Of a stretch of DNA of 40,757 bases, positions 11,344-26,655 are shown piece by piece. The notes below the pieces were generated by a model, which saw nothing but the letters and a program-made list of their open reading frames with translations, did no database searches and was not told the origin of the DNA. Each line of letters opens with the position of its first letter. The stretch's first letter is position 1. This DNA comes from Bondarzewia mesenterica (lineage: Eukaryota; Basidiomycota; Agaricomycetes; Russulales; Bondarzewiaceae). The stretch is taken from assembly GCA_004802705.1 (NCBI GenBank), contig SGPL01000305.1:1-40757 (forward strand), in the 5' to 3' direction. Both the position numbers and the translations under genes were made by a program.

Positions 11344-13286
11344 ATGACCGCCTTATATCTGGCCGCGTGTCTGCCGCCTCCTTTGCTCATTGCTTTGAGC
11401 CTTTGTGCGATGTCGGTGGCCAACGCTACCAGTCCTGTCAACCCCCCATCTATCCTTGCCATAGATCCGGCTTCTACGTACGTACCTTCATTTGACTAGT
11501 AAGCCCATCGTCTCTCTCATTATCCATCGTCCACGCAGAATTGGTCCTATTGTACGCGCTTTGAACTCCTCTGGGCTTCTGGTGGATGCGACCGCGGCTG
11601 ATATTCTGTTTTCCAGTTCATCGGCAATGTGCTGAACTGGATGTTAATGGGCACGCTGATTGTCCAAGTCTGTGAGCTCGTTTTATTTATATTGGTCGTC
11701 ATACTTGTGCCGATACGATCTATTTAACACACAGATACCTACTACCGTCGTTTTGCAGAAGACAGGATTGGGATTCGCATTCTTGGTATATCTATTTATT
11801 CTTGCGTGCTCACCGATGCTTGCTTAAGTGCGAGTAGTTTATAGCTTGTTATACCTCGACATCACACAGACAATATTTCTTACCCATCATGGATGGTGGT
11901 TCATCATTCGCATCTGGGGAAAACCAGATGAATTCGATTTTGTGCCTTGGTCGGCCGAAATGATCCCATTCATGTGTGGTCTGAGTAAGTCGGTGCTTCA
12001 GCCCTATACCGCCAGGCTCACTCATGATTTATTTTGATGGCTTCGCATGATGCAGTTGCTGGAATTGTACAAATCTTCTATGCGTGGTAGGTCATTAATC
12101 GATTATTCTTGCTGAGTACCGGCTCGCTTCATTGCCTTATTTAAAGGCGTATATCGACACTCAGCACTAACAAGATCATCTACGCAATCGCCACCCTAAT
12201 CGTAATGGTGAGTCGTCAACAAGTATTGATTGAGAGTGAGTTTGATGATTGATTTCTTCGTAAAGACTGCATTGGCGCAAAGTTTGAGCGCTATCATCAG
12301 CGCGGCCCTGGTGCGTCTTGAATCAGGATTGATCCTTCCCAATATTGATTCCCAAAGCCCAGCTTCTCGTGAGCTCTACACAGTCGACTTTACTGCGTTT
12401 GCATCCTGGATTCTCGGTGAGAATTTTGTGAAGTTTTCTTTCATCACCTTTCTGATTAAGACTCGTTGCGCTCATAACAGGTTTGGTTAGCGGGTAGTTT
12501 TGCGACAGACATCCTCATCACGGCATGCATGACATGGATCGTGAGTTATTAATCTCGTGCGCTCACAGCATCTCACTGTCTCTAGTTGTATATCGCCAAG
12601 GCACAGACGTATTGGGCGAAGTCGGAAACCCTCGTCAGCAGATTGATCCAGAACACAATTCAAACTGGCTCTGTTACACTTATCTGCGCGTGTGTCGACT
12701 TGATTCTGTTCCTCAAGTTCACACAGACGAACTATCATATGGTACCGTAAGGGTTCCACGATTCGATGTTGGGCTTCCTCAGACTGACTTTTATCGGTCT
12801 CAGCGCCTACATTCTGGGAAAGTTGTACGTTTTGCACTCCAGAATTTCACCGCGTGCCTCATGAACTAATTTGGTATTCCAGGTACACCAACAGCTTGAT
12901 GGTGAATCTCAATGCACGGAGGCCCCGCTTGAAATCGCTGCCGACCAGCACCGGCCAATCAGACTCGTTTCCGATGCAATTCTATGCATCGCAACAGACG
13001 CAGAGGACCGGCGACCACAGCAAAGGAGGCGTGAACACATGGCCAAACCCAACGCTCTCCGAAGTGCATCATGATAGCAGGAACACCTTGGTCGTTGTCA
13101 GTGCATANCTTTCTATTGTTTATCTTCTGTAAACTCACAAGTGTCATCGCACAGGATGCCGANAGCGGGGATACTCGTCAAAGAGCCAAACGTGTTCATG
13201 TAGTTGACGTACCTGNTATCGGCNCGACCGACTCATTCTCCGTCAAGGAATCGAATGAGGAGAAGAAGGACGATCATCTGGTGTAG
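11344..13286 (+). CDS. DUF6534-like seven-segment membrane protein
   Basis: Plasma-membrane-type protein of a family greatly expanded in agaricomycetes (DUF6534-like); function unknown. Start ATG at 11344 (MTALYLAACLPPPLL). After a short variable N-terminus come WMLMGTLIVQVYTYYRRFAEDRIG, LLYLDITQTIFLTHHGWWF, the FYAWRISTLS loop, VWLAGSFATDILITACMTW, RLIQNTIQTGSVTLICACVD and NYHMVPAYILGKLYTNSLM followed by LNAR, all typical of the family in this order. About seven hydrophobic segments are visible, then a polar tail rich in Ser, Gln and charged residues with stop at 13286. At least nine introns; one junction (near 12430) works only with the GTGAAG donor. Three Ns fall in the last exon and one in the last intron. 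A sensing or transport role is often guessed for such proteins but is not shown. Confidence 0.78.
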
Positions 13287-15507
13287 ATTGAGATAGGGTT
13301 CCCGTCGAGGACGGGGTACTAATGCAGCTAAGCAGGCCAAGGAGCAGTNAGAGTATTTTTAGTTGGTTATCACGTTGNTGCGATGCCCGTTTTNTATGCC
13401 AATGGTCATGTTATTTCTTGCTATCGTAGTGTAACTTTTGATTCNTGAGCCAAGTCCGTCAAATTTTGACATTTGTGCCCTGCTTTTTCTGCTTTCCGAC
13501 CTGCTAAGTTGAATGGAGTNATTGCTCACACGATTGGAGGGAAGTAAGATGTCTGCTCATATGTAGGCCAAAAATTGAATCGGACAATGTAAACAGCGCG
13601 AGCTACATATAGAGANGACACTCTCCAAGCAATGTCTGAGGAATAGGAACANCATGGAGAAACCAAAGTTCGCGGTACGAGCACTCCTGATTCTGCGTTT
13701 GAGAATGAGAGCAAAAACGGTGGGTGCATACACAAAAGCTAAGGCTTGAGATATATTTACATTCAGAGAAGGTGAAGNACAACCGGAATTTCATTCTGCG
13801 GAATCTCATCCTTCTTTCCGTAGACCCAGGGCTGAAGGCTACTGGAGATCTTGAGAGACATTTCCAGGCCAGTATCTTCGAACTGGAAGCGAGTGATCAA
13901 AGAGCTTAGTATGACCTGGCGCACAAACAAATCAGTTAAGCCATTTGCTAGTCTCGNAAAATGAAGAATGAAAAAATGCCTTGTATTGGAAGATNGCTTG
14001 AGAAANGTCAGAGTCAATGCACNAGACATAAGACAAAGNTANGATATGCNACNTACCAAGACGNGATCCGATGCAATTTCTGGGACCGTCGCTGAAGGCC
14101 ANCNTATTTGACCAGCCCGAGCATAGTAGCTCTTGCGGAGGAAGCTGGCCNAGCCAGCGCTCAGGACGAAAAGTNTCTGCATCGGCCCAGACTGAACTCA
14201 AACGGTGGATGGCAATGATAGGAATGATCACAGTCTGTTAATTATACCATTACGTTCAGAATCAGTTGCGAAATATCNCTGTAAATTTTAACAGACCTGT
14301 CCGGGCTCAACAACAACCTCGTGAATCAATCTCCCGTTTGACGACCGGATAGCCTGACGCAGGGGTATAACATCACGCTTTGTCGCAATGCGCTCCATGT
14401 ATGGGAGTCCAGGGTATAGTCTCAACCTTATCGGCAATGAGCTGGTTAGAACTCTGGAATTGTTCAGAAGGCNAAAATGAAAAACACTGACGCTTCCCTG
14501 AGTACTGCATCCAAGTAGGGCAGCCGAGACTGAAAGTCGTCATAGGTCGGTTCTCCNGATATAGTCGCTAACTCTTCTCGCAGACGCCGTTGCGCATCNG
14601 GTTGNCGAGCGAGCTCCCAGATCGTAAAGCCAAGNGTCGTAGTGGTNGACTCAAATCCTGCNACACTGCGAGTTGGTAATTAGAGAGGNGCATACACGAT
14701 AAGCTGGCAAGTTGACGAACATGAACGTTGAGATCTGGAATGAGAAACGTTAGCCTAGGCGTNCACTGGAANCAGCAGCCGCAAGTACCTGCTCGTAGAG
14801 TTCGTTCAGAGAGATCCTTNCTTCGGCGGTAGCGAGCACTTTTCTATGATCAGACANAGATACNACATGTNATAGTGACGCACTCACATAGTCTACTCAA
14901 AAGATCCTTTCGCTCCTTCTCCTGACCCACACCGANCAAATCTTGATTCCTCCTGATCATCTCGTGCGCTACTCCAGACTTCCGTTTGATCAGCCCTTAA
15001 GTNAACCTACTGGCAGAAAATCATGAAAGAACAGACGAACCTGGATGGTNCTTTTGGCTAGCCCTTGACCTTGAATCGCTGCGATGGGCAGTTTATTTAG
15101 AATAGAAAATCGCCGCAATAACATTAACGTCTTGGATATAATGTGTCAGAGACATGACATGNAGAAGATCCGAATCTGACTGCATACCAAAAACCCCGCA
15201 TATTGGACNACANCAGATACCCCTCTCTTCCTGGCGATCAAGATGTTCTGAGCCTCGGCGCTATTACCCCCCTCAAAGTCATGGAGGAATGCCTGGCATG
15301 AAGACCATGGTCAATTGAACCTACCTCCATATGCTTAAGCACATACCACTCGACCAATGACGCTCAACCTAGAGTGATTTTTTGTGAGTATTTGTNATTT
15401 GCGCCAATGGTAAGTACGCACGTTGCTTTCCCGGTCCAATCNATAATGTTGACACGAGCCCGGTCGCCCTCTTTTTGTACCAGGCTAACTAAGTCGTTCA
15501 TCACCTN
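13108..15507. other. Stretch of scattered ambiguous bases
   Basis: Dozens of single N calls lie between these positions and none elsewhere in the window. They hit the end of the membrane-protein gene and most of the P450. This indicates locally poor sequence quality, for example thin coverage or two alleles collapsed. Confidence 0.9.
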
Positions 15508-16375
15508 CCAACGTGGTTCACATCAGTTCACCGTATGATACATTTGTTTAAACCACACATACCCTTGATGAGGCCTCCGCGACATCACAGGACATAGCTT
15601 TTATGTTTTCCGCCCTTCAAAACGATCAGGACAGCATTTCAATAAGAAATGGGGTTACGGACGAAAGTGATGGACTCGCAAGCCGTCTCATCCTCTTATG
15701 CTCTATTTCACCTTCTATCCAGCCTAATCCCTTCCCCAGCAATCGAGCTACCCGAGGTCTGACTACGTTGCTGTGGTCTGATAGCGCAACGTCAACTACC
15801 CCACGCACGCCGGACCAGAGCGGTTCAAGTACGTACGGTAGTCATAAATTTTGCGCTGCAAAATGTGCGAGATGCTATCAGGGTCACTTAAAATGAGCTG
15901 AGCAGTGTAAGTGCTTTCAGAATTTCTCAAGCGTGGGACGGCCACGCACAATATCAGGAGCCTACGAAAGTATCAGCACCGAGCCGCAGTCATAGAGTAG
16001 AAGCGAGATTCAAACGCACGCCGAACGCAGCCTTGATACGGAACGCCGTGCCGACGAGGTTGATCCAATTCCGGAAAGCAACTCCTGGAGGATTCATATA
16101 AACAGACCTTTCATGGCCCCAAATCCACTCGGCGCCAGGCTACAATTTAGATTAGGATTAAGATTAAATTGGGCCAGTTCGAGATGGAAACGACACACCG
16201 GCAGCGGAAGGGTACGCATGGCGGACCTCCTTGAGGGTATGACAGTCCAGACGACATATGTCAACGCGAGCGCAGAGAGTAGAATAGTATATGGGCTATA
16301 AGAAGGAGGTAGGTCGCGACTCGTAAGGAAAGACATCGAAAGGAAACAATAGCGAGACGTACTCGCCATATTCAT
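13763..16375 (-). CDS. Cytochrome P450 monooxygenase (basidiomycete type)
   Basis: Heme-thiolate monooxygenase anchored in the ER membrane. The most upstream ATG is at 16375, with an internal MSFLTSRD alternative. A membrane anchor (LLSALALTYVVWTVIP) precedes PGAEWIWGHE, typical of agaricomycete P450s. In order: LLGKGLGWIEGE followed by HKRMRR (C helix), IGRVAFLHDFEGG, AGFESTTTTLGF (I helix), REALRLYPGLPYMERIA with ExxR, TFRPERW, and the heme loop AFSDGPRNCIGxRL with the Cys ligand. The C-terminus is LPWVYG-like (LQPWVYGKKDEIPQ), stop at 13763-13765. More than a dozen introns. Ns and short candidate introns leave at least three junctions unsure (near 15000-15045, 14850-14885 and 13940-14060). 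All P450 hallmarks are present, so I read it as functional. It may oxidise the product of the nearby UbiA-type enzyme. Confidence 0.87.
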
Positions 16376-17356
16376 GCCTATGCCTTGTTATAAGGGGAGC
16401 AAAACCTTCTTATGGAACCTGGACGACGTTGCCTAAGATCTGCTAAGGTCCTGTAAAGTTCAATCTAAGTGGTCAGTGTATCGTGTCGTTTGTGAAGGCG
16501 CCGACCGCTTGAACGCCCGTTATCCTTACTAGGGCCCGGCGGGAAAGAACTAACAGTCCTAGAGATATACATAAGCTCCGGGAATAAACTTAGACCCCAT
16601 GAGTGTACACAATTATTTGAACTCCAAGACCATCATCTCACGCGTAGGGTCTCGTGGGCGCGTTAAAATTCTGAACGGTCAAACCTAGAGAAACCGGCAA
16701 CGCAATGCGCCTGCCTCCGATTTTGCACCGCTCCAAACAGCCATACTAAGTCCACTTTCGAAGAGAACGACTTGAAAACCCGCCCGAACGCTGGCCATTA
16801 TCATGCCGTCAGGACTCGTCAGGAAGCGTCAGGACTTAATTGTATCTGTTGGGCGCTGGATGCGAACATGGGAGTAAACGATAACCTTCGAGAAAGATGG
16901 AAACATCTCGCACGGAGACTGAACTGCTTTGAAATCGATCGTTTCCATCGGATTGCAGCTTTTCGAAACGTTGTGACCATACTGTTATTCGTAGCTTTGC
17001 TTCCGACGTCCAAAAGCGCTATGTCTCAGGCGGCGGCGGAGATTGAATCAGACGTTAAGAAGATTCCATGTCAGACTTCGCTATTACTCTTACTGCACAA
17101 ATCGAGAATCAAACCATTGTTTATGTAAAAAGAGGCATTCGCAAAGGGTGGAGAAAAAGAGAATATCAATACGATGAATGCTGCTTAGATACTGGAGAAA
17201 ATACATGACATGCATATGCGACGAACGGGGTACTAAAAGATATGAGTCGAGTAATAGGTACAGAATACAAACATCGCGGTTGATTATATGCAAGTGAGAA
17301 AGCTCACTGGCAGGGCGGAGGAGAAAGAGGGAAGTAGTCGCAAGACACGGAGGAGG
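16376..17356. other. Gene-free stretch upstream of the P450
   Basis: About 1 kb that should contain the P450 promoter on its left and the 3' end of the histidine kinase gene on its right. The longest open frame (16772-17128) shows no family signal or biased codon use. Nothing else recognised. Confidence 0.5.
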
Positions 17357-20300
17357 TTATCTGAACTCTTGCGGGAAACCGTGTTGATTCCGCCTCTGCT
17401 TCACTCGATCGCCAGCCAGCTTCGTGATGGAGTTAAGCAAGTCACCCCGTCGTAATGGTTCTGTGAGTACAAAGAAAGTAGTCAATACCGAGGTCAAAGT
17501 CGCAAAAAAAAATCCCAATGAGGAAAAAGGAAGTCATACTCGTTATGTGGTCGTCCTAGAAATATATGCCGGTTGATGAGATGGTGTCGTTGAGAGAGGA
17601 AAAAGAACCCACCATGCCAGCATCAAGACATCGTTCGCGATCACCTATCACTGAAAATAAAAAGCGATCAGATGTGCTTTACGCGGGTTCAAGAAACCGA
17701 CGAACTAGCATGCGCAGTAAGAGCGATTATAGGTGTTGCTGGCAGGTTGTTGTGGAGTTCGTATGCGCGTATCAATTCTGTGGCTTCCATACCACCCATG
17801 AAAGGCATAGAAACATCCATCTGATCAAAATAACTGAGCATCCAGCAATATCATATACCAAAACAAAGTACTCACGAGAATGATATCGAATGGCCGGTTT
17901 CGCTGCACCCGCGCCTTAAATGCATCGACGGCAAGCGACCCATTCTCGGCAATCTCGACAGAATGTCCATACTTCTCCAGGATCTTGACGGCTAGCTTCT
18001 GGTTTACGAGGTTGTCTTCCGCTAGCAGGATATCAAATGTGATGTCATTTGTCGCAGCCGCAGGGCTAACAGTGCTCGACTCTAGTGCTGAAATCAACGC
18101 TGATGCCAGATCTTGCGCGGTGACGGGCGTCGTAACTTCCGAGCTGATACTATTATCCAGGCACCATTTCACTGAGTAGTTCATGTGATTAGTAGTGGCT
18201 ACGGCGACATCCACGACTCAACGTACGATTTAGACGAGGAAGGTTCTTTGCAGCGGCGACGTATTAGCTGACATTTGGTAATGAATAGAGAGAGATGAAA
18301 ACCAACCGGAGCGAGAAGGACAATCGGGATATATCGGAGATGCTCGTATTCGCGGACGGTCTCGGTCTATACGCGACCCCAAACTAGCTGAACTGAGACC
18401 AAATGAAGAAGGTTGCGGAATCACGCACCACATTGAGCGAGTCGACAACGATCGTGTCGATGTGGGGACATGACGCCTTATCCGCGACCTCCATTGCATC
18501 GTGGACAACATACGGGCGCAGTCCGAGATCTTGTATCCGATCCATGACCCCGGTGCGATCGTGCAACGTATCGACGAACAAGATGTTGCGATTCGCGAAT
18601 GGTGCCATCTTCGAGAGCGTTGCTTCGGCCGAGAGTTGCCCAATTTGCGAGGTGATGGTAAAGAAGAATTTGGACCCCTTGCTGACCTCGCTTTCTACCC
18701 ACATGTTTCCCTGCATGAGGAAGACGAGACGTTTCGAAATCGATAACCCAAGACCTGTTCCACCGTATTCCTGGTGAATGTGTTAGAGGCTTCTTCAAGA
18801 GCATGAGTACGGGTAAGAATATCCACCCGAGTTGTTGACCCATCGGCTTGCGCGAACGTGTCAAAAATTAGATTCAACTTATCCTTCGCAATGCCGATTC
18901 CAGTGTCCATGACACAGAACTCGAGCGTTACGCTCGAGTCATCCAAAGCAAGGTACCGACAGCTCAACGCGACATGGCCCTTCTTCGACACCTTTGAAGG
19001 CGTGAATTTGATCGCATTCCCAACCAAGTTCGTGATGACCTGTCGAAGGCGCAGCGAGTCACCGATGAGCTGATCAGGAATGTCTGGATCGACGTCATAA
19101 GTGAGGTCGAGGTTGTTCTGAGAAGCGCGGACAACAAGGGTCTTGAGGATGCCGAAGACCGTTTGGCGGAAAGAAAAGGAGACCTGTTCCATGGTCATGC
19201 GTCCCGCTTCGACTGAAAAAAGGTAAGAATCGAACCGAAACAATCAAACCGAAACACATGGTTCATGAGGTGGTATGACGACTTACTCTTCGAGATATCC
19301 AAGATGTCATCGATGATCAATAATAGAGAACGAGCGAGACTGTGCACAAGCAACAAGCTCTCGCGCTGCGAACGGTTGAGATCGCTGTCGAGTGTCAACT
19401 CAGTCATGCCAATGATACCGTTCATCGGCGTTCTGCAACCCGAATCAGTGCAAAGCAGTACGAAAGCAAACTCGAGAACAGTTCACGCACCGAATTTCAT
19501 GTGACATGTTCGCCAGGAACTCTGACTTGCTGCGATTGGCCAACTCGGCAGCCTCTCTCGCGGCGGTATTTTTCTGGATACTGTCCCGCAAGTTGAAGAC
19601 CATTTGATTGATTTGTGTCTTCAGTGAGTCCATTTCGCCGCTCGCCTCGACCGTGATGAAGCGCGTGAAATCGCCGTCCATGGCTGCAGCTGAAATCTGA
19701 GCGAAACCGCGCACTTGCGTCGTCAAGTTTCCAGCCATCGTATTGACGGACATACTGTTCGCGACCGAAAATTTTGAGTTATTATGGGAGAAGAAAATGA
19801 GGAGAAGAAAGAAGTTGACGCGGAACGTACGTGATTTCCTGCCACACGCCTTGAACGTTCCCGACCTCGGCTTGGACACCTAGCTTCCCCTCTGTTCCGA
19901 CTTCCCTCGCCACCTTCTTGACTTCCGATGCGAAGATAGCAAGTTGGTCTATCATGTCGTTGATGGTCTTGACAAGCTCCAACATTTCTCCAGAGACAGA
20001 GACGCCAGTGACCTTCTGGGTCAAGTCTCCTCGAGCGACAGCGGTCTGCAAGTCAGAATGGAGGATGAGTATTGGCACAAGAGCGGGACGACTGAAAAGG
20101 CGTACCGTAGCTACAGCGATTGTTCTCACTTGTAACGTGAGCTGTGAACATATACGTTGACACCTGCAACACGCTTTGAAGGGTCAGTACTCACGTTCGT
20201 GGCCATGACATTGACATTATCCGTCAGATCCTAAACCGTGGTGTGATTGGAATTGAGTGGTAATGAAAGACCTTACCACGCACCTTCCACGTCCCGCCAA

Positions 20301-22714
20301 CATTCGTGACGTTCGCCTGCCCACCCAAGCGACCCTCCGTACCGACCTCCCTCGCGACCCGCGTCACCTCGTCCGCAAATACACTCAAGCTCTCCGTCAT
20401 CCCGTTGACCGTCTCCTTCAAGTCGAGCATCTCGCCACGCACATCGACCTGGATTTTCTTCGTCAAGTCGCCGTTCGCGACGGCCTTCGTGACCTCCGCA
20501 ATTGAGCGTACTTGATTGGTCAAATTCATGGCCATCAGATTGACGTTGTCCGCAAGCACCTAAAAAAACGATATCATTCCCTGATCCATCCAATGGCGTA
20601 ATGCATTCAGTTGAAAAAGGATATGTAGTGTGTACCTTCCACATGCCCTGGACGTCAGGGACATATGCCTGTCCACCCAATATACCTTCAGTTCCGACCT
20701 CGAGCGAGACACGCGTGACTTCATTTGCGAGGGTTGACAGCTGGGCGACCATCTGATTGACGGTCATTTTGAGGTCCAGCATCTCTCCTTGCACATCGAC
20801 ATTAACCGTGCGACTGAGATCCCCGAGTGCAACAGCCTTGGTGACTTCCGAAATTGATCGCACCTGATCGGTGAGGTTACTGGCCATTTTCTGCGTACGG
20901 GATTAACATGGTGAGGCACGACAGTGAGAAGAAAAGAAACAACGCATACGTTGACGTTGCGAGTCAAGTCGGCCCAGGTGCCCTGCACACCTTCAACCGT
21001 GGCCTGACCACCGAGAATTCCCTGCGTCCCAACCTCCAACGCGACACGAGTAACTTCCGATGCGAACGCACTCAATTGGTCCACCATGGAGTTGACCGTC
21101 GTCTTCAACGTCGCCATCTCACCCTCTACCTGTATCTCAATCTTCCGAGTAAGGTCACCTGAAGCAACAGCTGTTGTAACCGTCGCAATTGACCGCACTT
21201 GATCTGTCAAACTTGAGCACATTCGGTTGACCTGTGATAGATCACATGAGGGGTTCGCCAATTCAACAGCAGAAAAGCGACGCACATTTCGAGTCAATTC
21301 TAACCATACACCTTCGACATCCGGCACATGTGCCTGACCACCCAAAATACCTTGCGAACCGACCTCCAAAGTTACTCGCGTGACCTCGGCCGCTAGAGCA
21401 CGCAGTCGGACTACCATGCCGTTGACGGTGTTCTTCAAGTCCAAGATCTCACCGCTGGCGTCGACATCGATTTGCTTCGACAGGTCGCCCAAAGCAACAG
21501 CCTTGGTGACGCGGGCAATGCTGCGCACTTGACTGGTGAGATTCGCAGCGAGCTTGTTGACGACCCCGGTAAGTTCGCGCCAGGTGCCTTCGACATCGAG
21601 AACGAGTGCTTGGCCACCCAATTTGCTGAAAGACACGATGTTCAGATTGAATGACAGAGGAAAGAGACAAGAGGTAAACGCACCCCTCCGTCCCGACTTC
21701 CTGACTGACGCGAGTCACTTCACGCGCGAACAAGCCGAGCTTGTCCACCATCGTATTGATGACGTCTTTGAGCGGCACCATAACCACGCCTTGCACAGGC
21801 ACCGTGATCTTCTGAGACAGATCGCCCCGCGCGACAGCATTGCAAACGCGAGCAACGTCTTGGACCTGTGCTTTGAGCAACTTGAGTTCTTCGACGGCGC
21901 TCATGCCGCTCTCGTAGGCGGCAGCTGTGAAGGGACCGGGAGGCACGACAAGGGGTGAAGTGGCGGGGGTAACGGAGGGATTAGGCATTTGGCTCAAGGT
22001 CAAGGTGTCGGTGACAGTTTTGCCGCAAGTGGGGCACATCATGTGGTCGGCGTGCGACGTGGACGGGGCGGAGGCGGAGTAGGTGTGCTTGACAGGGCGG
22101 TTGATCATCTTTGAGGGATCGAGCGAGGTGGAGACACCATCAAGCGAGATGGTCATTCCTGAGGGCGTGCGGCCTACGCCAGTTGCGCGATAGGATGATT
22201 CTTGACTGTCGAAGGGATCGTTTGCTTCGGACATCTGTATGTCTCCTTCGCCGTCGATACGTGAGAGGGTATTGGATGGAGGAAAGAAGGAAGGAGCAGA
22301 TTTACTATAGGCGAGTGGGATCGCTTCGGGTGAGCGAGCTATGGCGGCGGCGGCACCGCCAATGGTGTTGGGGATGGAGAGCGGGGGAGTACGGACTTGG
22401 TCAAACTGGGGAGAAAGCGAAGAGGAAGTGGTATAGGATGAAGATATCGGGGTATCGCCTACGCTGCGTCTCTTCTTGGTGTCGGGGCCGTTGGACTCCC
22501 AGCTTTCGGAGGCCTTGATGGAGCTAAGTGTCTCCTCAGCAGTGTACATCCGACGGGCCATGGCGCCCAGAGCACGAATGATGTTCTCCGTCTGCCAGTT
22601 GGTGGGCCCATCGTAGCAGGGGATGGGTGCTGGGAAAGGACCGAGTTCATAGATAGAAAGAACAGCGACAAGATGGTTCAAAAAGGCATCTGATTTAGCT
22701 GCGATTGCGCTCAT
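17357..22714 (-). CDS. nik1: Group III hybrid histidine kinase (Os-1/Nik1 type)
   Basis: Cytosolic osmosensor kinase that feeds the Ypd1-Ssk1-HOG MAP kinase relay and is the known target of phenylpyrrole and dicarboximide fungicides. I place the start at ATG 22714 ([16 protein letters not shown]); an in-frame ATG lies 45 bases upstream. A Ser-rich N-terminus is followed by seven poly-HAMP units of about 90 residues, recognised by LTxQVRxIAxVTxAVAxGDL and by EVTRVAxEVGTxGxLGGQA (about 21900-19600). Then come the H box [14 protein letters not shown] with the phospho-accepting His (intron within it), the N box [16 protein letters not shown] and [14 protein letters not shown] degenerate receiver-like middle part follows ([12 protein letters not shown]). 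The true receiver has [13 protein letters not shown], the phospho-Asp in MDVSMP (17815-17817), LTAHA, and the conserved Lys in [11 protein letters not shown]. It ends [14 protein letters not shown]. All catalytic elements are intact. Confidence 0.93.
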
Positions 22715-25376
<2,662 letters not shown>

Positions 25377-26290
25377 GGATGTGAGCTGTGATTGTGCAGA
25401 ACTTCGGTTTCTTCGTCACGATGTGGACCGCTTTGGGATGTATGATGGGCATCTGGATTTCCTTCTATGCAATAGCTCTCGAGTCTTCGAGTGGTACAGA
25501 GTGAGTGGACAAGTCAATTGTATTCACACCTCGCGCAGGGTATCGGAGTCGTGGCCGTTCGACCCGCCAGTGGAACATAGGCCGGCGCACTTACACGGGT
25601 TGCTCACAGCCCTGAAGCATTCCTGCTGACTCGGACCTCATACATTAAACGAAGCTATAGTGTCCCATTCCATGATACGTGCAAGCGGGACGCCATGCAT
25701 GACGAATTCACATTGCACCTCACGGTGAGACACGTATTTGAGGAAGCGGCGTTGCTGTTGTTGGAGCCCCAAGACCAACTAACAACACGACCAAAATCGG
25801 GGAATGGCCTCCTCGAATGAGCTCGCAATCGAATTCATCCAGTGGCAATAACGCGTGGTAACAAACCGCGTGACACTGTTCAAGAAGGTAATACGGAGTT
25901 AGACTCGTCCAATTGAACTTCGAGCAGGTATTTTCTTTCGAATTCCATGTCCGGGAAGTTACAGAAAATGGTTAGGATTTCGATCACTCACACACGCCTT
26001 TCATTCATCTAATTGTAGTGCTACGGCGACGGTGCTCCATGAACACATCAGCCTCCCTAGTCAGGGTGCGTCGACGGAGTTGCATGCACGTTTATAGATA
26101 ACGATAGAGTTCTGACCTCTCACCAGGAACAAGGTCGAGCTGCTGCAGCTCACCCGGCGCATAACCTTCATTCATCGAATGGCAAAAGTAACGGTCGACG
26201 CTTTAGTTCCACCAATCGGTGGTGTCATATGTAGTGTGCCCACTCTGTAGGTCAGTGCGCAGGCTTCTCCTATGAGCTACGCTGCCCGTT
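25377..26290. other. Gene-free stretch downstream of the SRPK-like gene
   Basis: No supported gene. The open frame at 25345-25629 overlaps the end of the kinase in another frame and is a shadow. The right end should hold upstream control sequence for the small gene at 26359. Confidence 0.5.
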
Positions 26291-26296
26291 TATAAA
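26291..26296 (+). promoter_or_regulatory. TATA box of the small gene
   Basis: TATAAA lies 63 bases upstream of the ATG at 26359 and just 18 bases before an earlier in-frame ATG at 26314. That spacing favours the later ATG as start, because transcription would begin near 26320. Confidence 0.6.
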
Positions 26297-26358
26297 GGTG
26301 ATAGGTTCGTCTCTTGAGCCTCATCACATCCTCCTACATTCCTCACTCCATCTTCACC

Positions 26359-26655
26359 ATGAACGTCAGTTGGAGTAATCCTAACGAATACAAGACACAA
26401 CCGGCCAAAAAGGCACAGATAGAAAACACGGTCAGGACTTCGTCCGAGGCGTCCAATGCGCAAGGGAGGGGCGCCACAAGTGCTCTGATCAAGTAATGTT
26501 TTTATTGAATGTTATAGTGCAGACTCAGTATTGACGAGAGGAACAGAAGCGGTATCCATCAGAGTAAACCTCCCGGGGACCAGAAAAACCATGTCACTGT
26601 CGAATTCAAGAAGACGGATGGGTCGCATGTCACAACTAAGCATGTGCATACATAA
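26359..26655 (+). CDS. Small conserved-looking protein, 88 residues
   Basis: Two short exons (26359-26492, 26523-26655) join in frame to an 88-residue polar protein with no signal peptide or membrane segment. It begins MNVSWSNPNEYKTQPAKKAQ, has a middle SSEASNAQGRGATSALIKLS and SIDERNRSGIHQSKPPGDQK, and ends in HVTVEFKKTDGSHVTTKHVH. Both exons read as one protein in codon use and style. I recall similar small proteins being common in agaricomycetes, but no function is known to me. The 30-nt intron is unusually short; without it the frame stops at TAA right after ALIK. An upstream TATA box fits. Confidence 0.6.
26493..26522 (+). other. 30-nt intron candidate
   Basis: GTAATG...TGCAG, 30 bases, without a clear branch-point motif. 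Its removal keeps frame between ALIK and LSIDERN. Other introns in the window are mostly 50-60 nt. It could also be a normal intron shortened by a deletion. Confidence 0.5.

Noticed and set aside
20764..21636. Separate ORFs within the histidine kinase
   Set aside because: They are exons of the single hybrid histidine kinase read through introns, with shadows in other frames.
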